Positions 15,318 to 17,307 of a stretch of DNA of 17,307 bases are shown here, in pieces; within the stretch, counting starts at the first letter, position 1, and each line of letters starts with the position of its first letter. The stretch is from JBOGEB01 sp050743125. GTDB taxonomy: Bacteria > Actinomycetota > Nitriliruptoria > Euzebyales > Egibacteraceae. Under the pieces are notes generated by a model, which saw only the letters and a program-made list of their open reading frames with translations, was not told where the DNA came from and did not search any database. Both the position numbers and the translations under genes were made by a program. The stretch is taken from positions 1 through 17,307 of the forward strand of contig JBOGEB010000079.1 in assembly GCA_050743125.1 (NCBI GenBank), read 5' to 3'.

Positions 15318-15809
15318 CTATGGGGTGTCGTTCGCGAAGTCGATCGACGCGCCGATCTTGCTGGCAGGAACGTCCTCTGCCACGTCGTCGCCGACTTCGA
15401 GCGTGAAGGTCACGGCCTTGCTTGCGTCCTTGGCGATGACGTCTTCCTTGCCGATGCCGCTCGGCCTGAGCGTGATCTCAGCGACAGGGGTCCCGGTCGG
15501 GTTGATTGCGGTCACCTTGGCGTCGACCGTTCCGGTGTTGCGGATGTCGGCCGTGATCACGCAGGTGAAGCCCGGAACGGCGTCCTCCACCGTGACCTCG
15601 ATGCCTTTGGTGCTCCCATCACGATCAACGGTGGTCGGGTCGCACTTGTCGGCGGCCACTTCGGCGAACTCCACATTCAGGTTGCCGGTGCCTACCGTGG
15701 CATCGACGTTGAGCTGGTCCGTCCATAGCGCGAAGCCGAGGCCCATCGTGGCAACGGCGCCGACGGCGATCGACGCGAGGAGCGCCGTCCGCTTCCGAGG
15801 TGTCTGCAT
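15318..15809 (-). CDS. TasA/camelysin-like protein with SipW-type signal peptide (first copy)
   Basis: ATG 15809 with an AAAGGAG box seven bases upstream; 163 residues. MQTPRKRTALLASIAVGAVA is a basic-then-hydrophobic signal, followed by TMGLGFALWTDQLNVDATVG and TGNLNVEF, the SipW-substrate pattern. The mature part is acidic and beta-rich (VPGFTCVITADIRNTGTVDA). The 35-residue opening is nearly the same as that of the second copy, while the rest diverges: a paralogue pair. As the first gene of the operon, and with a hairpin after it, it is probably the most abundant product. The upstream region has the hexamer dyad shared with the histidine kinase. Function as a surface fibre or matrix protein is inferred from the family. 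Confidence 0.82.
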   Translation of the reverse strand: MQTPRKRTALLASIAVGAVATMGLGFALWTDQLNVDATVGTGNLNVEFAEVAADKCDPTTVDRDGSTKGIEVTVEDAVPGFTCVITADIRNTGTVDAKVTAINPTGTPVAEITLRPSGIGKEDVIAKDASKAVTFTLEVGDDVAEDVPASKIGASIDFANDTP

Positions 15810-15838
15810 GCCATAACTCCTTTTAGGTGTAGGTGGCT

Positions 15839-15867
15839 CCCGGTGCCGGCTTGCGGCCGGCACCGGG
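15839..15867. repeat. Hairpin in the leader of the TasA operon
   Basis: CCCGGTGCCGG (15839-15849) pairs with CCGGCACCGGG (15857-15867), an 11-bp stem with a 7-base loop. It is 30 bases upstream of the first ATG, between the promoter and the ribosome binding site, so it would be transcribed in the leader. It could stabilise the mRNA or act in attenuation. Confidence 0.75.
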
Positions 15868-15922
15868 GATTGCCCGCTGGCCGGGACGCGCTCTCTTTCG
15901 AGCCCGCTGTCCCGTACGAGAT

Positions 15923-15969
15923 AAGGATGCCGACACCCCCCATTCGGGGGCATCCTCAACATTGATGAA
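15923..15969 (-). promoter_or_regulatory. Hexamer sites upstream of the TasA operon
   Basis: ACCCCC (15935-15940) and GGGGCAT (15947-15953) are separated by 6 bases, as upstream of the ATPase relic and the kinase. ATCCTC (15952-15957) runs directly into AACATTGATGAA (15958-15969), which matches the relic's ATCCCC-AATATTGATGAA block in 16 of 18 bases. A -10-like TTATCT lies at 15924-15919 on the minus strand. Confidence 0.6.
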
Positions 15970-16045
15970 TTCGCCCGGAAGCCGTGAAGCAGGCCGCGTT
16001 AGCGAGTTCGCAGTCGGCCTACGTGGCCGCTTGGGTCGTGTTCGG

Positions 16046-16230
16046 TCAGGTCAGCAGCGCGGGGCGGCTCGGCGCTGCGCACAGTCGGGCGTCGGGTGGT
16101 GGGGCGAAATCCCTGGCCACAAGGCGCAGTGCCTTGATGAACGCCTTTCGGTCCGCAGCCGAGGAGTCCTTGGACGTGACAAGAAGGTGCCGGTGAAGTC
16201 CAGCGCCTCGTACTTGTAGTCGTCGGCCAT
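16046..16230 (-). pseudogene. Frameshifted partner gene of the AbrB-like antitoxin (unknown family)
   Basis: ATG 16230 is three bases after the antitoxin stop and begins MADDYKYEALDFTG. From about 16187 the sense continues in another frame as LVTSKDSSAADRKAFIKALR, then LVARDFAPPPDARL, ending at a TGA (16046). The original frame turns into Arg/Ser-rich nonsense and stops at 16051 after 59 codons. One inserted base would restore a protein of about 60 residues, though the end may also be truncated. The position, directly after an antitoxin-type gene, suggests a toxin, but I recognise no toxin family (not PIN, MazF or RelE-like). Confidence 0.45.
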
Positions 16231-16233
16231 GGA

Positions 16234-16506
16234 CTACTCGACGAGGTCGAGGAGCTCCTGCTCGCTGAGCACTCGCACCCGGCTCTCACGCGAGTCGTCG
16301 TGTGCTTTGCGCAGCAGCTCGCGGTGCTCCGGGGTGTACGCCGAGGCGTCCTCCCGGCGCAGCACGACGACGGGCCGCAGGACCAACGCGTCCCGCTCCT
16401 CGTCGACCTCCACCTCGAACTCGGTCTCGTCGTCCAGGCCAAGCTCCCGACGCGCCTCTGCCGGCACGGTCAGGCGCCCGGTCTTGCTCATCACTGTGGT
16501 CTTCAC
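16234..16506 (-). CDS. AbrB/MazE-family (SpoVT-AbrB fold) DNA-binding antitoxin-like protein
   Basis: GTG 16506, 90 residues; no Shine-Dalgarno box is visible. Residues 1-45 form the swapped-hairpin DNA-binding fold: MKTTVMSKTGRLTVPAEARR, ELGLDDETEFEVEVDEE and ALVLRP. The C-terminal half is charged and helical (YTPEHRELLRKAHDDSRES), as in antitoxins that wrap their toxin. It is followed after three bases by a short frameshifted ORF and preceded by an imperfect inverted repeat, the layout of an autoregulated toxin-antitoxin operon. With the partner broken this may be an orphan that persists as a regulator. Confidence 0.8.
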   Translation of the reverse strand: MKTTVMSKTGRLTVPAEARRELGLDDETEFEVEVDEERDALVLRPVVVLRREDASAYTPEHRELLRKAHDDSRESRVRVLSEQELLDLVE

Positions 16507-16518
16507 GGCGACCGTCTA

Positions 16519-16559
16519 CCAGGCAAATTGTCAAACTGACGAATTGCCAAGGTGCCTGG
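16519..16559 (-). promoter_or_regulatory. Nested inverted repeats, likely autoregulatory operator of the AbrB-like gene
   Basis: GGCAAATTGTCA (16522-16533) and TGACGAATTGCC (16537-16548) pair at 10 of 12 positions around AAC. An outer CCAGGCA (16519-16525) pairs with TGCCTGG (16553-16559). The site ends about 13 bases before the GTG start and is AT-rich relative to its surroundings, as expected for such operators. Confidence 0.6.
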
Positions 16560-16575
16560 CGTCAGCCTGCGCGGG

Positions 16576-17247
16576 TCAGCGGGCGTTCTCCCCAGGCCCG
16601 GACCAGCCTGCGCGGCGGGCGGCGGCGACGGCCTCTAGCTGGGAGTTGACGCCGAGCTGGCGGAGGATGCTGCGGATCTGGCTCCGCACGGTGGCGATCG
16701 ACACGTATCGGCCCGCGGCGATCGCCTCCGCCGTGCGGCCCTCGACCAGGGCGGCGAGCACGGCCTGCTCGGTGCTGGTGAGACGCTCGAAGGGGGCGAG
16801 GCGGCGTTGCCTGTCGGCCCGGTGAAGGCGCAGCTCGGCGAGCAGCTCGTCACGCTGGGCGAGGGTCAGGGGCGGGCGCCCGTCCGCCGCCTCGGCGATG
16901 GCCTCGACGAGCTGGTCGAGCGGTTGGTGCTTCCGGACGATCCCGATCGCCCCGGCCTCGATGCACTCGGCCAGGCGGACCCGGTCGGTGACGCCGGTCA
17001 GCATGAGCACGACCGAGCCGCCCGCGCGGAGGGGCTCGATCAACTGCAGGCCCGACTTCTGCCCGCCGAGGTCGAGGTCGAGCAGCACGAGCCCCGGTTG
17101 GAGCGCGGCGGCGGTGGAGAGCACCTCGGACTGGCCCAGCCCGCCAACCCGCTGCGCGGCCATACCTTGCGCGCGCAGGGCCAGCTCCAGGCTCTGCGCG
17201 AGCAGCTCGTGGTCCTCGATGATGAGGACGGGCGTGGAGCCGGTCAC
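16576..17247 (-). CDS. LuxR/NarL-family response regulator
   Basis: GTG 17247 gives 223 residues starting MTGSTPVLIIEDHELLAQSL; the frame is open to ATG 17298 but the extra 17 residues are not receiver-like. The receiver domain has the acidic pair Glu11-Asp12, phospho-acceptor Asp57 (VLLDLDLGG), Thr84 and Lys106, so it is complete. A linker follows, then a LuxR helix-turn-helix at about 155-215 (RLTSTEQAVLAALVEGRTAE, ATVRSQIRSILRQLGV). Such regulators act as dimers on dyad sites. No kinase is adjacent. The orphan kinase at 11064-12497 is the candidate partner and the hexamer dyads in this window are candidate targets; both are inference. No clear ribosome binding site precedes the GTG, so the mRNA may be leaderless. 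Confidence 0.88.
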   Translation of the reverse strand: MTGSTPVLIIEDHELLAQSLELALRAQGMAAQRVGGLGQSEVLSTAAALQPGLVLLDLDLGGQKSGLQLIEPLRAGGSVVLMLTGVTDRVRLAECIEAGAIGIVRKHQPLDQLVEAIAEAADGRPPLTLAQRDELLAELRLHRADRQRRLAPFERLTSTEQAVLAALVEGRTAEAIAAGRYVSIATVRSQIRSILRQLGVNSQLEAVAAARRAGWSGPGENAR

Positions 17248-17307
17248 GCCACGAGCGTGTGGAGGATCGTGGCCATATACGGCCGCGATCCTACACATGA
17301 GCGCCCT

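Noticed and set aside
16117..16127. TGGCCACAAGG, also found at 7651-7661 beside the 18-bp repeat array
   Set aside because: An 11-base match between two places is expected by chance in a 17-kb GC-rich window; no longer similarity surrounds it.

Overview
This is a high-GC window from a chromosome of the Actinomycetota type. GTG starts are frequent and Shine-Dalgarno boxes are strong. The families present are a Wadjet system of the DUF2397/DUF2398 kind, a SigE-family ECF sigma factor, SipW-type signal peptidase substrates and a PspC domain. The Rpe sequence and the gene mix make me think of Thermoleophilia (Solirubrobacterales-like), but that is an impression and was not tested. All family names come from recognising motifs by eye.

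Layout. Positions 1-3843 (minus strand) carry jetA, jetB and the first 319 codons of jetC of a Wadjet (type II-like) anti-plasmid system; jetD would lie beyond the left edge. Positions 4030-4906 (plus) hold a Fic-domain gene that has lost its N-terminal part and has a frameshift just upstream of the readable frame. A 55-residue membrane miniprotein (5001-5168) and a two-domain ABC-F ATPase (5288-6919) follow. The ABC-F gene has a recognisable promoter and a possible leader peptide plus hairpin.

Positions 6920-9230 are a zone of decay. It holds membrane-protein scraps, the first ~35 codons of a methyltransferase, a PspC-domain gene without a usable start at its ribosome binding site, and a truncated copy of a small peptidoglycan-binding-fold gene beside its intact paralogue. 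Within this zone, and in front of the sigma factor gene, lie three copies of one palindrome (GTCAGGGATTTCCCTGAC), each in the same orientation relative to the gene it precedes. This looks like a small, previously unnamed regulon.

Positions 9232-9759 encode the ECF sigma factor. It is separated by a strong hairpin from a convergent rpe gene (9963-10634). Next come the relic of a RecA/DnaB-like ATPase (10690-10976) and a polytopic sensor histidine kinase (11064-12497).

Positions 12790-15809 (minus) form an operon for a secreted or surface structure. It contains two paralogous TasA/camelysin-like proteins with SipW-type signal peptides, a SipW-like (S26B) signal peptidase with an unusual N-terminal polytopic membrane domain, and a secreted protein with Gly-Asn-His repeats. 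The right end carries an AbrB/MazE-like antitoxin gene with a frameshifted partner, and a LuxR/NarL response regulator. Promoter regions of the histidine kinase, the TasA operon and the ATPase relic share phased ATCCCC/GGGGAT hexamers. These are candidate sites for one regulator, possibly the response regulator in this window.
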